NCBI GenBank assembly: GCA_000620545.1
Contig: JIBA01000003.1
Location: 62,001 to 126,000 of the forward strand
Length of the DNA: 64,000 bases
DNA from: Intrasporangiaceae bacterium URHB0013
Lineage (GTDB): Bacteria; Actinomycetota; Actinomycetes; Actinomycetales; Dermatophilaceae
Direction of reading: 5' to 3'
Shown piece by piece: positions 8,995 to 18,045 of the stretch. How positions within the stretch are numbered: position 1 is the first letter of the stretch; each line of letters starts with the position of its first letter. The notes under the pieces were generated by a model that was not told the DNA's origin, made no database searches, and saw only the letters and a list, made by a program, of their open reading frames with translations. A program made the translations under genes and the position numbers.

Positions 8995-9906
8995 ATGACC
9001 TTCAATCCCGTCTACGTCGGCGCAGCCCTTGTGGCCGTCGGGCTGATCATCGCGGTGTTGAGCATCAACTTCGCCGGCGGCGAGCCCCGCGGCGTGGCGA
9101 AGTCGCTGATGCTCATCGAGAACTCAGTGGATCGGCGAACCGTGGTGACGACGGAGTTGGCAGCGAAGGACCGCCTCATTGCTCCGGTCTTGGATCGCAC
9201 CAAGAATCTTGCTCGCGCCCTGTCGCCTTCAGGAACGGACGAGCGGTACACCATGATGCTCGACCAGGCCGGCAACCCCACTGGCTGGACAGTCGAGCGC
9301 ATCCTCGGCCTGAAGGGTGTGGCACTCCTGCTCGGCACGGTGCTAGGCGCGTTCTACGCGCAGTTCCAGCTGCCGACGGCCTTGCTCTACGCGCTGATCG
9401 GCGGGGCGGCCCTGTTCTTCCTTCCCGACCTTCTCCTCAAGAACGTTGCGCTGCGACGTCAGGAGGAGACCAGCAAGAGCCTCGCTGATGCACTTGACAT
9501 GCTCAGTGTTTGCGTGGAGGCGGGGCAGGGCTTCGATGCAGCGCTGCTCCAGGTCGCACGGAACGTCGACGGCCCCATCTCCGGAGAGTTCGCCAGGGTC
9601 CTGTCCGAGATCCAGATTGGCAAGTCCCGCGGACAGGCGTTCTCGTCGATGGGAAACCGGGTCACCCTTCCGGAGGTCAAAAACTTCATCACGGCCCTGG
9701 TCCAGGCCGACCGGCTCGGCCTGCCGATCGCCGGCGTGCTGCGCGAGCAGACCGTCAACATGCGCCTCGTCCGTCGCCAGAAGGCTGAGGAGAAGGCCCA
9801 GAAGGTCACCATCAAGATCCTCTTCCCGCTGATGTTCTGCATCCTGCCCGCTCTCTTCATCGTCATCATCGGCCCCGGTGGCATTCGCATGATGCAGTCC
9901 CTCTAG
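8995..9906 (+). CDS. tadC: TadC platform protein
   Basis: This 303-residue inner-membrane protein has hydrophobic segments at the N-terminus, around ~105-150 and at the C-terminus. Between them is a GspF-type core (LADALDMLSVCVEAGQGFDA, later GLPIAGVLREQ). It partners TadB to form the platform that couples the CpaF ATPase to pilus extrusion. The ATG follows the preceding stop after one base, so translation is coupled. It is the last recognisable pilus gene of this locus. No prepilin peptidase (TadV/CpaA) gene is present here, so processing must be supplied from elsewhere. Confidence 0.92.
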   Translation: MTFNPVYVGAALVAVGLIIAVLSINFAGGEPRGVAKSLMLIENSVDRRTVVTTELAAKDRLIAPVLDRTKNLARALSPSGTDERYTMMLDQAGNPTGWTVERILGLKGVALLLGTVLGAFYAQFQLPTALLYALIGGAALFFLPDLLLKNVALRRQEETSKSLADALDMLSVCVEAGQGFDAALLQVARNVDGPISGEFARVLSEIQIGKSRGQAFSSMGNRVTLPEVKNFITALVQADRLGLPIAGVLREQTVNMRLVRRQKAEEKAQKVTIKILFPLMFCILPALFIVIIGPGGIRMMQSL

Positions 9907-9920
9907 GGACCGGACCTGCT

Positions 9921-11351
9921 GTGCCCGTCGCGACCCGAGCGAATGTCCATGCTGTCCGCGGTGTCCCATCGAGCTCGCCGTCAGCCCGCATCGGTTGGCT
10001 GCTGCCTCCACTCGTCCTGGTGCTCTTCACGCTCAAACCTCTGGGGCCGCTCAAGGATCCTGACGGGTTCTGGCACGTGGTGGCAGGCGAGCACCTCATG
10101 CAGACAGGGCAGTTCGTCCTCGACGACCCCTTCGGTGCCGGCACCGAGAAGGCCTGGATCCTCAACCAATGGCTGCCCGAGGTGCTCATGCACGGGGCCT
10201 ACACGGCATACGGCCTCCCCGGTGTGGCTTGGCTGCTCTGCCTTGCCACCTTCCTCGTGGGGCTCTCGGTGTATGCCGCCTGCCGGCGCCGCTCGTCTGC
10301 CCTCGTCGCGGCCCTCGTCCTCGCGGTCACCTTCGTCGCCCTGAGCGGCAGCCTCTCGCCCCGACCCCAGCTCGTGACGTTCGCGCTCGCTGCCGTCACC
10401 ACCAGCACCTGGCTCCTGACTCGCGAGGACGGACGTGCCCGCTGGTGGCTCGTGCCCCTCACGTGGCTGTGGGCGTGCAGCCACGGCATGTGGTTCGTCG
10501 GTCCGGTCATCGGTGGGCTCGTGGTGGTCGGCATGTTCCTCGAGCAACGGGTCACGTTGCGTCGGGCAGCGCGGCTGGCTCTGGTGCCGGTGCTCTCGGT
10601 CGCCGTCGCGGCCCTCACGCCGGTCGGGCCGCGCCTCTTCACCTCGCCGTTCCAGGTGAGCGGCGTGACCGCGATGATCAGTGAGTGGCAGCCGCCCGGG
10701 CTGACGGATCCAGGGCTGGTCGCGGCGCTGCTTCTCGTGGCCGTGGTGGTCGTCGACCAGGTGCTTCGCGGTCGTCGGGAGTGGTCGGTCTCGTTCCTCA
10801 CGGTCTTTGCCCTCGTGCTCGCTGTCTCGTGGTCGCGGACGACAGGCCTCGCCGCCGTCGTGCTGGCTCCTCTGGCCGCCATGGCGATCCAACGCGTGAG
10901 CCGGCAGCAGGTCCCGGTCGTCCCGCGGCGCGAGCGACTGGCGGTGCTCGTGTCGGGAGTCGTGAGCCTCGTGCTGGCAGGGGTGCTCGCTCCCGCAGCG
11001 GCGGCGTCTCCGGGGATCGGCGCCAACGGTCTCGACTCCGCGCTCGCCCGGCTTCCTGCCGGCACTGTCGTGTGCAACGACCAGGCGGACGGGGGTTGGC
11101 TCATGCTCCGGCACCCCGGCCTGCGTCCCACGATGGACACACGCGTCGAGCTCTACACCGTGGAGCGCATCAGGGCCTATCTCGGTTTCGTGGCCGCGGA
11201 GCCCGGATGGCAGTCCTACCCCGACGCCGTCGGCTGCACGTATGCCGCGCTGCCGGCCGATGCGGCCGTCGTCCCTGCGATGCGCGCCACCGGCGACTGG
11301 GAGCTGGTCGAGCAGGCCCGTGGCTACATGCTGCTGAGGTCTCGCGGATGA
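9921..11351 (+). CDS. Polytopic GT-C-like membrane protein
   Basis: This 476-residue protein has about ten membrane helices. The first periplasmic loop contains DPDGFWHVVAGEHL followed by DDPFG and WLPEV, and the arrangement repeats in the partial protein at 1-1151. Such Asp/His loops occur in GT-C-type glycosyltransferases and related uncharacterised proteins, so a lipid-linked sugar transferase is possible but not shown. The C-terminal ~120 residues (ARLPAGTVVCNDQADGGWLM onward) look extracytoplasmic. The GTG start lies only 14 bp after tadC. That suggests cotranscription with the pilus genes and a possible role in decorating the pilus or envelope. Confidence 0.72.
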   Translation: MPVATRANVHAVRGVPSSSPSARIGWLLPPLVLVLFTLKPLGPLKDPDGFWHVVAGEHLMQTGQFVLDDPFGAGTEKAWILNQWLPEVLMHGAYTAYGLPGVAWLLCLATFLVGLSVYAACRRRSSALVAALVLAVTFVALSGSLSPRPQLVTFALAAVTTSTWLLTREDGRARWWLVPLTWLWACSHGMWFVGPVIGGLVVVGMFLEQRVTLRRAARLALVPVLSVAVAALTPVGPRLFTSPFQVSGVTAMISEWQPPGLTDPGLVAALLLVAVVVVDQVLRGRREWSVSFLTVFALVLAVSWSRTTGLAAVVLAPLAAMAIQRVSRQQVPVVPRRERLAVLVSGVVSLVLAGVLAPAAAASPGIGANGLDSALARLPAGTVVCNDQADGGWLMLRHPGLRPTMDTRVELYTVERIRAYLGFVAAEPGWQSYPDAVGCTYAALPADAAVVPAMRATGDWELVEQARGYMLLRSRG

Positions 11352-12247
11352 CTGGCGACGGCAGGGCCGAACTCCACCGTGACGAGCACGTCGTCCTGCC
11401 GAAGGAGGAGGCGGTGCTGACGGGTGGCGTTGCCGGGCGGGAGCGGAACCTTCAGGACGTGGGCCGAACGGCACTGTGGCTCGCCATGGTCCCGACGCTG
11501 TGGATCCTCTTCGGCAGCCGCCTGACGTCGTTCGGCACGGACTCGGCTCACGCGTACTGGAACGTCTGGAGGGTGGGTCCTTACACGCTTCCGCCGGGGT
11601 CAGTGGACGCCTTCAACTACACCCCGGCGTTCGCGCAGGCCATCTACCCGTTGACGCTGCTGCCGTGGCCTGTCTTCCTCACCGTGTGGTCGCTGTTGCT
11701 CGCATCGGCTCTCGTCTGGCTCCTGTGGCCGCTGCCAACGCGCTGGCGCTGGCTCGTGCTCGCCTACGTGGCACCGCCTGCTCTGCTCATCGGCAACATC
11801 GAGGCGTTCCTCGCCGTGGCCGCCGTCATCGGTCTCCGGCATCCGTCGGCCTGGGCGTTCCCGCTGCTGACGAAGGTGACCCCGGGGCTCGGGCCGGTGT
11901 GGTTCGCGGTACGCCGTGAGTGGCGCGAGGCAGCAGTGGCCGTGCTCGGTACGGCGGCCGTGGTGGCGGTGTCCTTCGCGATCTCGCCCGAGCTCTGGCA
12001 GCGATGGTGGGACTTCCTCGTCGGATCTCCCACGCCACCGACCCAAGCGGGCTATCCACCGCTGGCACTGCGGCTCGTCGTCGCCGTCGCCGTGCTGGTG
12101 TGGGGGGCCGTGAAAGGGCGCCGGGTCACCATCGCGGTGGCCATGCTGCTCGCCATGCCGCTGTGGTCGAGCGGGATCCTGGTCCTCCTCACGGCTCTCC
12201 CCAGACTGCGCTCCGACCACGTGCAGGCGGACCGCCACGACAACTGA
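11348..12247 (+). CDS. GT87/DUF2029-like membrane protein
   Basis: This 299-residue protein has about seven membrane helices. The N-terminal loop (FGTDSAHAYWNVW, then SVDAFNYTPAFAQ) and the later KVTPGLGPVWF segment resemble the DUF2029/GT87 family. That family includes mycobacterial polyprenol-phosphate mannosyltransferases. It is shorter than most members, so activity is uncertain. The start is ATG 11348, overlapping the stop of the upstream membrane protein; the frame is open further upstream but only as a shadow of that gene. The overlap places it in the same transcript as the preceding gene. Confidence 0.72.
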   Translation: MTGDGRAELHRDEHVVLPKEEAVLTGGVAGRERNLQDVGRTALWLAMVPTLWILFGSRLTSFGTDSAHAYWNVWRVGPYTLPPGSVDAFNYTPAFAQAIYPLTLLPWPVFLTVWSLLLASALVWLLWPLPTRWRWLVLAYVAPPALLIGNIEAFLAVAAVIGLRHPSAWAFPLLTKVTPGLGPVWFAVRREWREAAVAVLGTAAVVAVSFAISPELWQRWWDFLVGSPTPPTQAGYPPLALRLVVAVAVLVWGAVKGRRVTIAVAMLLAMPLWSSGILVLLTALPRLRSDHVQADRHDN

Positions 12248-12348
12248 CTGTCCGTTTTGACCGCTCTTGTCCCGATTCGAATTACCCCTGATACCAGTCC
12301 TTTTCGGATTTTCGAGAGCGCTGGGCGACGGTCGGGCACGCTTGCTCC

Positions 12349-13437
12349 ATGGCACCGAGGGGGAGCATCGACACGGCGCCCGTCGGCCTGCGTCTGGACG
12401 ACCGCGACAACGCACTCAATGCCATCCGACTGCTGCTCGCAGTCTTCGTCGTCGTCGACCATGCCTACAAGGCCGCGACCGGCCGACCCGGTCCCTGGGC
12501 CCACATGGGTGACTTCGCGGTCGAGGGCTTCTTCGCGATCTCCGGGTACCTGATCGCCGGTAGCCGGGGCCGGATGGCGATGCGGCCCTTCGCGTGGCGC
12601 AGGGGGTTGCGGCTCATGCCCGCCTATTGGGCGCTCCTGCTCTTCACCGCGTTCGTCGTCGCGCCGCTGTCAACCGTGTTGACGCGCAGCCACTACGACT
12701 GGGCGAGCGCGGCCGGCTACGTGGTGAACAACTCGCTGCTGTTCACAACTCAGATGGGCATCGGTGGCACGCCCGAGGGCGTCGCCTACTTCGGCCTCTG
12801 GAACGCCTCGACGTGGAGCCTGCCCTTCGAGGCGGCTGCATACGTCATGTTCGGGTTGCTTCTCGCGATACCTGCCTTCGGCCGACGCGCCGCAGCGGTG
12901 GCCTGCGCGGCCCTCAGTGCCGCCACGGCGGTGCAGAGCGTGACTGGTCTTGGTGTGAACGTCACGCCCGACCTCACTCGCCTGTGGTCCTTCTTCGCAG
13001 CCGGGGTGCTGCTGTGGTTCGTCCGGGAGCGGCTTCCGGTGTCTCGCGGGGCCGGTGCCGCCGCCGGCATCGTGGTCATCGCGTTGCTGGTGCTCGACCG
13101 CTCCCTGTACCTCGCGGTCGCCCCAGTGCCGGTCGCGTTTCTGCTGCTGTGGCTCGGGGCCCGTCTGCCGGTACGCATCGGCGCACGGAACGACATCTCC
13201 TACGGTGTCTATCTCTTCGCCTTCCCGCTCCAGCAGCTCATGGCCGTCGGGAGGGTCCCGGAAGCCGTCGGTCTCGACTGGTTCGCCCTGCTCTCCGTCG
13301 CTGTGACGGTGCCCGTCGCCTGGGCGTCCTGGTTGCTCGTCGAGCGGCCGTCGATGCGGCTGCGCCGACGCGTACCGGTCGGGCCGCGCCCTTCATCCGT
13401 CGTCGTCTCGGTCGACACGGTGGCGCCCGCTCAGTAG
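12349..13437 (+). CDS. Acyltransferase family 3 (OafA/YrhL-like)
   Basis: This 362-residue integral membrane protein has about ten helices. The N-terminus DRDNALNAIRLLLAVFVV followed by VDHAYKA is the hallmark of acyltransferase-3 proteins, with the conserved His in the first helix. FFAISGYLIAGSRGRM and a C-terminal VERPSMRLRRR are also typical. These enzymes move acetyl or other acyl groups onto surface glycans or lipids. A 101-bp A+T-rich gap precedes it (TTGACC at about 12256), so it may have its own promoter. Together with the two glycosyltransferase-like proteins before it, it suggests glycan modification next to the pilus locus. A strong terminator follows. Confidence 0.85.
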   Translation: MAPRGSIDTAPVGLRLDDRDNALNAIRLLLAVFVVVDHAYKAATGRPGPWAHMGDFAVEGFFAISGYLIAGSRGRMAMRPFAWRRGLRLMPAYWALLLFTAFVVAPLSTVLTRSHYDWASAAGYVVNNSLLFTTQMGIGGTPEGVAYFGLWNASTWSLPFEAAAYVMFGLLLAIPAFGRRAAAVACAALSAATAVQSVTGLGVNVTPDLTRLWSFFAAGVLLWFVRERLPVSRGAGAAAGIVVIALLVLDRSLYLAVAPVPVAFLLLWLGARLPVRIGARNDISYGVYLFAFPLQQLMAVGRVPEAVGLDWFALLSVAVTVPVAWASWLLVERPSMRLRRRVPVGPRPSSVVVSVDTVAPAQ

Positions 13438-13565
13438 GGCTCGATCTCAGCTCGTTGCCGAGCTCGACGTCGAACGCGACGACGATGGGGCTCTCGAGGC
13501 ACCGGCAGTGGTGCTCGACGACGAAGTCGTCAGCCCGCATGGGCTCGTGCTGGCCGACCGGACGC

Positions 13566-13600
13566 CCGACTCCCGGACGCGGAAGCCGTCCGGGAGTCGG
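13566..13600. terminator. Strong hairpin terminator
   Basis: CCGACTCCCGGAC and GTCCGGGAGTCGG form a perfect 13-bp stem around a 9-base loop, followed on the plus strand by the T-rich tgcatttcttcattc. It lies between the acyltransferase and the convergent surface-protein gene. It is best oriented for the acyltransferase transcript but could serve both. The 128 bp before it hold no gene I can support. Confidence 0.8.
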
Positions 13601-13653
13601 TGCATTTCTTCATTCAGGTGATCGTCGACGGCTTGCCGCCGCCGTGGCCCTCA

Positions 13654-15468
13654 TCAGGGGGCGACGAACGCCTGGCTGTTGTTGATGGCGTCGAAGGTGT
13701 CCTTGGCCAGCTCCTGCGTCTTCTTGACCTGGCCGTACCAGACGGAGCCTCCCGTGTTGGACTGCGAGGCTGCATAGGAGAGCAGCTGGTTCACGGTCAA
13801 GGAGGTGGCACCGCCGAAGGCGCTGCTGGCGGGGATGTACGCGCCGGTGCAGGCACCACTGAGGCTCAGGACGGAGCAGATCTTCGTGAGGTCGATCTTC
13901 ACGCCACCGAGCGGCAGTGGCGAGCTGATCTTGTTGCCACCGAGCGCCGGGTCGCTGAAGTAGACGTCCAGGGCCGTGGCCAGCATCTGGGCCTTGAGCA
14001 TCGCGTTCATGCTGGAGCCGGAGGCGTTGGCCGCCTTGATGACGTTGGTGGCGTAGGTCCCGACCTGGGCACACGTTGCCGTGGCCGACAGGTCCTGGAA
14101 CGGCACGTACTGGCGGAGCCAGGTGGTCGATGGGCACGTGCCCGTCTTCGCCTGGCCGGTGATGATCGCCTGGCCGTTCTTGTTCTGCCAGAAGCCGATG
14201 GTCAGGCCGAAGTCACGCCCACAGACCTTGACGGACTGGCTGGCAGAGCCGGTCGCTCCCGTGTCGTTGGTCGTGAAGGTCGCCGTGTTGTCGTAGCCGA
14301 CGCACTGGTCCACCGGGACGGGGACGCTCCGGCTGTAGGTGAACGCCGTCGGGTTGGGACCTCCGACGCAGACGGTGCCGAGGACGCCCGCGTAGGAGTC
14401 CGTGACGTTCACGCACTCGTCCACGTCGGTGCCGGTGAAGGCGACGTCCGTGAAGATGAAGTCCGCCGCTCCTCCGGGGAGGAAGCTCTCGCCGACGTTC
14501 TGGTTCGACCAGGCGACGGCTGCCGTGTTGTCCAGCTGCCCTTGGGGGAGACTGGTCAGCGCGCAGGTGTAGGCGAAGTTCGTGTCGCCCGCAGGAATGT
14601 CCTGGGGCCCGCCTCCGATGACGTCGCAGACCGTGCCATCCGAGAGGATGTCGGTGACCCCGTCGATGTGGACCTGGTCGGGGTTGGGGTTGAAGACCGT
14701 GACGACGCCCGAGACGCCGACGTCGCCGACGGTGCCCGCGTCATGAGTCACGCCAACCGTGTAGTTGAACGTCGCCGAGCTGCCGGCGCTCTGGACCAAC
14801 GTCTTGTCGACGTCCTTGGTGATGCTCCACGTCCAGGTGTCCGTGTAGGCGCCCACGGCAGTCTTGGTGACGGTGGGCGGTGCGGCGTTCTCCGCTTGGG
14901 CACCGACCTTGAATGCGTCGTACTTGCAGGAGCTCGGGTCGACCTCGTAGCCGTTGGCCAGCGAGCAGACGGCGAGGATGTAGACGCCGCCCGGGTTCGT
15001 CGTGTCCGCGTAGGGCATCAAGCGGATCTTGTTGTTGGCGAGGTCGTGCGTGCCTGCGGTGGTGATGTCGCCGGCGTCGTCGATGCTGAACGTCCGGTTC
15101 GTGTAGGCGTCGTAGTCGTCCGAGAGGTTGTTGGCGCCGCCGTCGTTGGGGTCGGCCTGCCCGCCCGGCACGAGCACGGCGAAGAAGTAGCTGCCCGAGT
15201 CGAGTCCGGCTCTGGAGGGCAGCCCGCTGAGCCAGACCGCGTCCTTGCTGTCGTAGATGTTGCAGTTCACGGCCTCGTTGCCGTTTTGGCAGTGCCCCGG
15301 GCCGTCGACGTCCGGGTTGGTCGTCGTCGAGATCGCATGGGTCACCGGCTCCGCGGCACCGGCCGACGGCGCGGTGGCAACGGCAAAGGCCGGGGCGGCG
15401 ATGAGACTGATCGCCACCCCGAGCCGACCGAGGATGGAGCGACGGCGTGTCGCTGTTGGTCTGGTCAT
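13654..15468 (-). CDS. Secreted surface protein with GFWQNKNGQ domain
   Basis: This is a 604-residue exported protein. The start is ATG 15468 with GGAGGAGGG upstream; the frame open further upstream has no support. A signal peptide covers about residues 1-38 (RRRSILGRLG, then a hydrophobic stretch ending SAGA). The middle (~150-330) contains beta-rich, DUF11-like segments such as TFNYTVGVTHD. The C-terminal ~240 residues begin with TIGFWQNKNGQ, a motif seen in many actinobacterial surface proteins of unknown function. No LPXTG anchor or C-terminal helix is visible, so it is probably released or held non-covalently. Evenly spaced Cys pairs suggest disulfides. A cell-surface or matrix role is an inference. 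Confidence 0.8.
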   Translation of the reverse strand: MTRPTATRRRSILGRLGVAISLIAAPAFAVATAPSAGAAEPVTHAISTTTNPDVDGPGHCQNGNEAVNCNIYDSKDAVWLSGLPSRAGLDSGSYFFAVLVPGGQADPNDGGANNLSDDYDAYTNRTFSIDDAGDITTAGTHDLANNKIRLMPYADTTNPGGVYILAVCSLANGYEVDPSSCKYDAFKVGAQAENAAPPTVTKTAVGAYTDTWTWSITKDVDKTLVQSAGSSATFNYTVGVTHDAGTVGDVGVSGVVTVFNPNPDQVHIDGVTDILSDGTVCDVIGGGPQDIPAGDTNFAYTCALTSLPQGQLDNTAAVAWSNQNVGESFLPGGAADFIFTDVAFTGTDVDECVNVTDSYAGVLGTVCVGGPNPTAFTYSRSVPVPVDQCVGYDNTATFTTNDTGATGSASQSVKVCGRDFGLTIGFWQNKNGQAIITGQAKTGTCPSTTWLRQYVPFQDLSATATCAQVGTYATNVIKAANASGSSMNAMLKAQMLATALDVYFSDPALGGNKISSPLPLGGVKIDLTKICSVLSLSGACTGAYIPASSAFGGATSLTVNQLLSYAASQSNTGGSVWYGQVKKTQELAKDTFDAINNSQAFVAP

Positions 15469-16060
15469 GGGTCGTGGCCCTCCTCCATGGAAGTGAAAGG
15501 TCACACCCCGGCTGGTCGGGGCGCGACCGGCCGACGAAGGCCCCCGTGCTCCGGCCCCTGTGCTCCGACCCCCTGGCGCCTCGACATCGTGCTGTCGACC
15601 GCGCCGTCGCATCTGACCGGACTCCTTCGTCAGAGGAATCCCTCTGGGTGAGTTGCGGTCCCCCTGGCCGCAGTCCCGATCACCCTGGCTACTAATGGGA
15701 TACACCTCCGCGGCCGAGCGCGTCGGGGAACGACGGAAACCCGTCGGAAGTCGAATTGAATTGGGCGACAAGCCAATCGGTGTCCCCTTGACTATGACTT
15801 GTGCGAAATGCGTCGCCTTGTGACGTCTGCGGCCGGCGACGAGTTTGCAACAGCAGACACCCGGTGCGCAGGTGCGCCCCGGGGTGGATCTGTCCGTTTC
15901 CCACCACCTTGGGCGCGGTCAGTTCTACCGTTTGAGGACGACGAGCTGCGGGGGGAGTCATGTCCGAAGCGCGAGGAGCCAGGCACCGGTCCAGTGTCAA
16001 GTTCGCGAACCTCACGTTGACGCCCGTTGCTGCGCCCTGACCTCACGGCCTGACAGGTCG
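15469..16060. other. Gene-free region upstream of the surface protein
   Basis: These 592 bp lie between the surface-protein start and the helicase stop, both leftward. I find no gene. CAGAGG-AATC-CCTCTG (15631-15646) forms a 6-bp hairpin, and TACTAATGGGATAC (~15690) is a rare A+T-rich patch that may mark the promoter. The long leader of ~200 bases before the surface protein could carry regulatory RNA, but I recognise no known riboswitch. Confidence 0.4.
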
Positions 16061-17959
16061 TCAGTCGCGCGAGCCCTTCCGGTGCGGCCTGGGCTGCGTT
16101 GGGCGGCTGCCGCGCTCCTGCGACTCGCTCAGCTCGATGAGCTGACCAGAGATGCGCGTGCCACGCAGCTTGTCCCACGTGCCCGGCGGCAGCGTCGCCG
16201 GAAGCTCGACGAGCGAGTGGTCGGCCCGGATGTCGATGTGCCCGAAGTCCTGCCGGCCGAGGCCACCCTCGTTGGCGAGGGCGCCGACGATCTGTCGCGG
16301 CTCGACCTTGTGCCGGCGCCCCACGGCGATCCGGTACGTCGCCATGGGCCCGGAGCTGCCACGTCGCGGCCCTCGGTCGCCCCGGTCGCCGCGGTCGCTG
16401 CGGTCGTTCCTGGTCGACCGGCCCCCGCGGTCATCGCGGCGGTCGTCGCGCCGGTCCCGCGGTCCGCGATCGTCGAAGGTCCGTGCGGGCCGTTGCTGCT
16501 CGGGGTCGAGCAGCATCGGCTCGTCGCCCTGGAGCACGACGGCCAGGGCTGCGGCGACGTCGGCCTCCGGAACGTTGTACTCGTTGACGTAGTGCCCGAT
16601 GACGTCCCGGAACGCGTCGATCCTCTCGGTGGCCGACAGCGCGGCGGTGATGGCGTCGTCGAAGCGGGTCAGACGAGTGGCGTTGATGTCCTCGACGCTC
16701 GGCATGCTCATCGGAACGAGCGACTGTCGCGTCGCCTTCTCGATGGCCTTGAGCAGGTGCCGCTCGCGAGGCGTGACGAACGAGATGGCGTCGCCGCTGC
16801 GACCCGCGCGACCGGTGCGGCCGATGCGGTGGACGTAGGACTCGGTGTCGGTCGGGATGTCGTAGTTGACGACGTGGCTGATGCGGTCGACGTCGAGCCC
16901 GCGCGCCGCGACGTCGGTGGCGACGAGGATGTCGAGCTTGCCGGACTTCAGCTGGTCGACGGTGCGCTCGCGCTGGTTCTGCGCGATGTCGCCGTTGATC
17001 GCCATCGCCGAGAAGCCTCGCGCCCGAAGCTTCTCCGCGAGGGTCTCGGTCTCGTTCTTGGTGCGGACGAAGACGATCATCCCCTCGAAGTTCTCCACCT
17101 CGAGGATGCGCGTCAGGGCGTCGACCTTCTGCGGGTAGCTCACCGTGAGGTAGCGCTGCGTGATGTTCGGCGCCGTCGAGGTCGTCGACTTCACGGTGAT
17201 CTCGACGGGGTCGTGGAGGTACTTCTTGGAGATGCGGCGGATCTGCGCCGGCATCGTCGCGGAGAAGAGCGCGACGTGCTTGTCGTCCGGGGTGTCGGCG
17301 AGAATCGTCTCGACGTCCTCGGCGAACCCCATCTTGAGCATCTCGTCGGCCTCGTCGAGCACGAGGAAGCGCAGCTCGCTGAGATCGAGCGTGCCCTTCT
17401 CGAGGTGGTCCATGATGCGGCCCGGCGTGCCGACGACGATGTGGACGCCGCGGCGCAGCGCGCTCAGCTGCACGCCGTACGCCTGCCCGCCGTAGACGGG
17501 CAGCACGTGCACGCCCTTCATCCACGCGGCATACCGCTCGAACGCCTCGCAGACCTGCAGGGCGAGCTCGCGGGTCGGGGCGAGGACCAGCGCCTGCGGC
17601 TTCTTCTGCTTGAGATCGAGCCGGCTGAGGATCGGCAGCGCGAACGCCGCCGTCTTGCCGGTACCGGTCTGGGCGAGCCCGACGACGTGGCGACCCTCGA
17701 GAAGGGCCGGGATGGTGGCGGCCTGGATCGGAGACGGGTACTCGTAGCCGACGTCACGCAGCGCCTTGAGCACCTTGTCGTCGAGGCCGAGATCGCCGAA
17801 CGTCACCTGGTCGGAGGCGGGACCCGTCTTCGGCGCGTCGGCCTCAGGCTCGGGTGCGTCGGTCGCGGAAGCCTCACCCCCAAGGGCTTTCGTCGCGGCT
17901 GCTTCAGCCTCTGGTGCCTCGGGCTCGGGTGCTTCTGACTCCACGGTGTGCTCGCTCAC
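16061..17959 (-). CDS. deaD: DEAD-box RNA helicase, DeaD/CsdA type
   Basis: This 632-residue ATP-dependent RNA helicase acts in ribosome assembly and mRNA turnover, typically at low temperature. An acidic Glu/Ala/Pro leader of ~50 residues precedes the Q motif (FGDLGLDDKVLKALRDVGYE). Then come AQTGTGKT, PTRELA, DEAD, SAT and HRIGRTGRAG. An Arg/Asp/Gly-rich tract of repeated DRGDRG units links to a C-terminal DbpA-like RNA-binding domain (YRIAVGRRHKVEPRQIVGAL). The GTG at 17959 is preferred over a frame open to 18007. A TANNNT -10 element lies six bases before it, suggesting a leaderless transcript. Confidence 0.93.
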   Translation of the reverse strand: MSEHTVESEAPEPEAPEAEAAATKALGGEASATDAPEPEADAPKTGPASDQVTFGDLGLDDKVLKALRDVGYEYPSPIQAATIPALLEGRHVVGLAQTGTGKTAAFALPILSRLDLKQKKPQALVLAPTRELALQVCEAFERYAAWMKGVHVLPVYGGQAYGVQLSALRRGVHIVVGTPGRIMDHLEKGTLDLSELRFLVLDEADEMLKMGFAEDVETILADTPDDKHVALFSATMPAQIRRISKKYLHDPVEITVKSTTSTAPNITQRYLTVSYPQKVDALTRILEVENFEGMIVFVRTKNETETLAEKLRARGFSAMAINGDIAQNQRERTVDQLKSGKLDILVATDVAARGLDVDRISHVVNYDIPTDTESYVHRIGRTGRAGRSGDAISFVTPRERHLLKAIEKATRQSLVPMSMPSVEDINATRLTRFDDAITAALSATERIDAFRDVIGHYVNEYNVPEADVAAALAVVLQGDEPMLLDPEQQRPARTFDDRGPRDRRDDRRDDRGGRSTRNDRSDRGDRGDRGPRRGSSGPMATYRIAVGRRHKVEPRQIVGALANEGGLGRQDFGHIDIRADHSLVELPATLPPGTWDKLRGTRISGQLIELSESQERGSRPTQPRPHRKGSRD

Positions 17960-17965
17960 CCCCCG

Positions 17966-17971
17966 ACGGTA
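17966..17971 (-). promoter_or_regulatory. -10 element for a leaderless deaD transcript
   Basis: On the minus strand TACCGT matches TANNNT and ends six bases before the GTG start. No good Shine-Dalgarno sequence lies in between except a G-run. This is the usual geometry of actinobacterial leaderless transcripts. I see no convincing -35. Confidence 0.45.
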
Positions 17972-18045
17972 GTGCCTCGGGCGGGGTGTGCGACACGCTC
18001 GGGTCAAGCCCGGCAGCCCGGCGAGCCGGCGGGCCGGCGTGGCCG

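Noticed and set aside
13238-13540. Minus-strand frame starting with a plausible 31-residue segment
   Set aside because: Only the first third lies outside the acyltransferase gene, and there is no ribosome binding site. Too short to support as a gene remnant.
13600-15651. Long open frame on the plus strand opposite the surface protein
   Set aside because: High-G+C antisense artefact: composition is Arg/Val/Gly/Asp-rich, with no ribosome binding site and no domain. The minus-strand gene has a signal peptide and a strong ribosome binding site.
15469-15700. c-di-GMP or other known riboswitch before the surface protein
   Set aside because: A hairpin is present, but I could not identify the conserved core of any known class.
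15845-17938. Long open frame opposite deaD
   Set aside because: The complementary strand carries all DEAD-box motifs in order. The plus-strand product has no recognisable feature.
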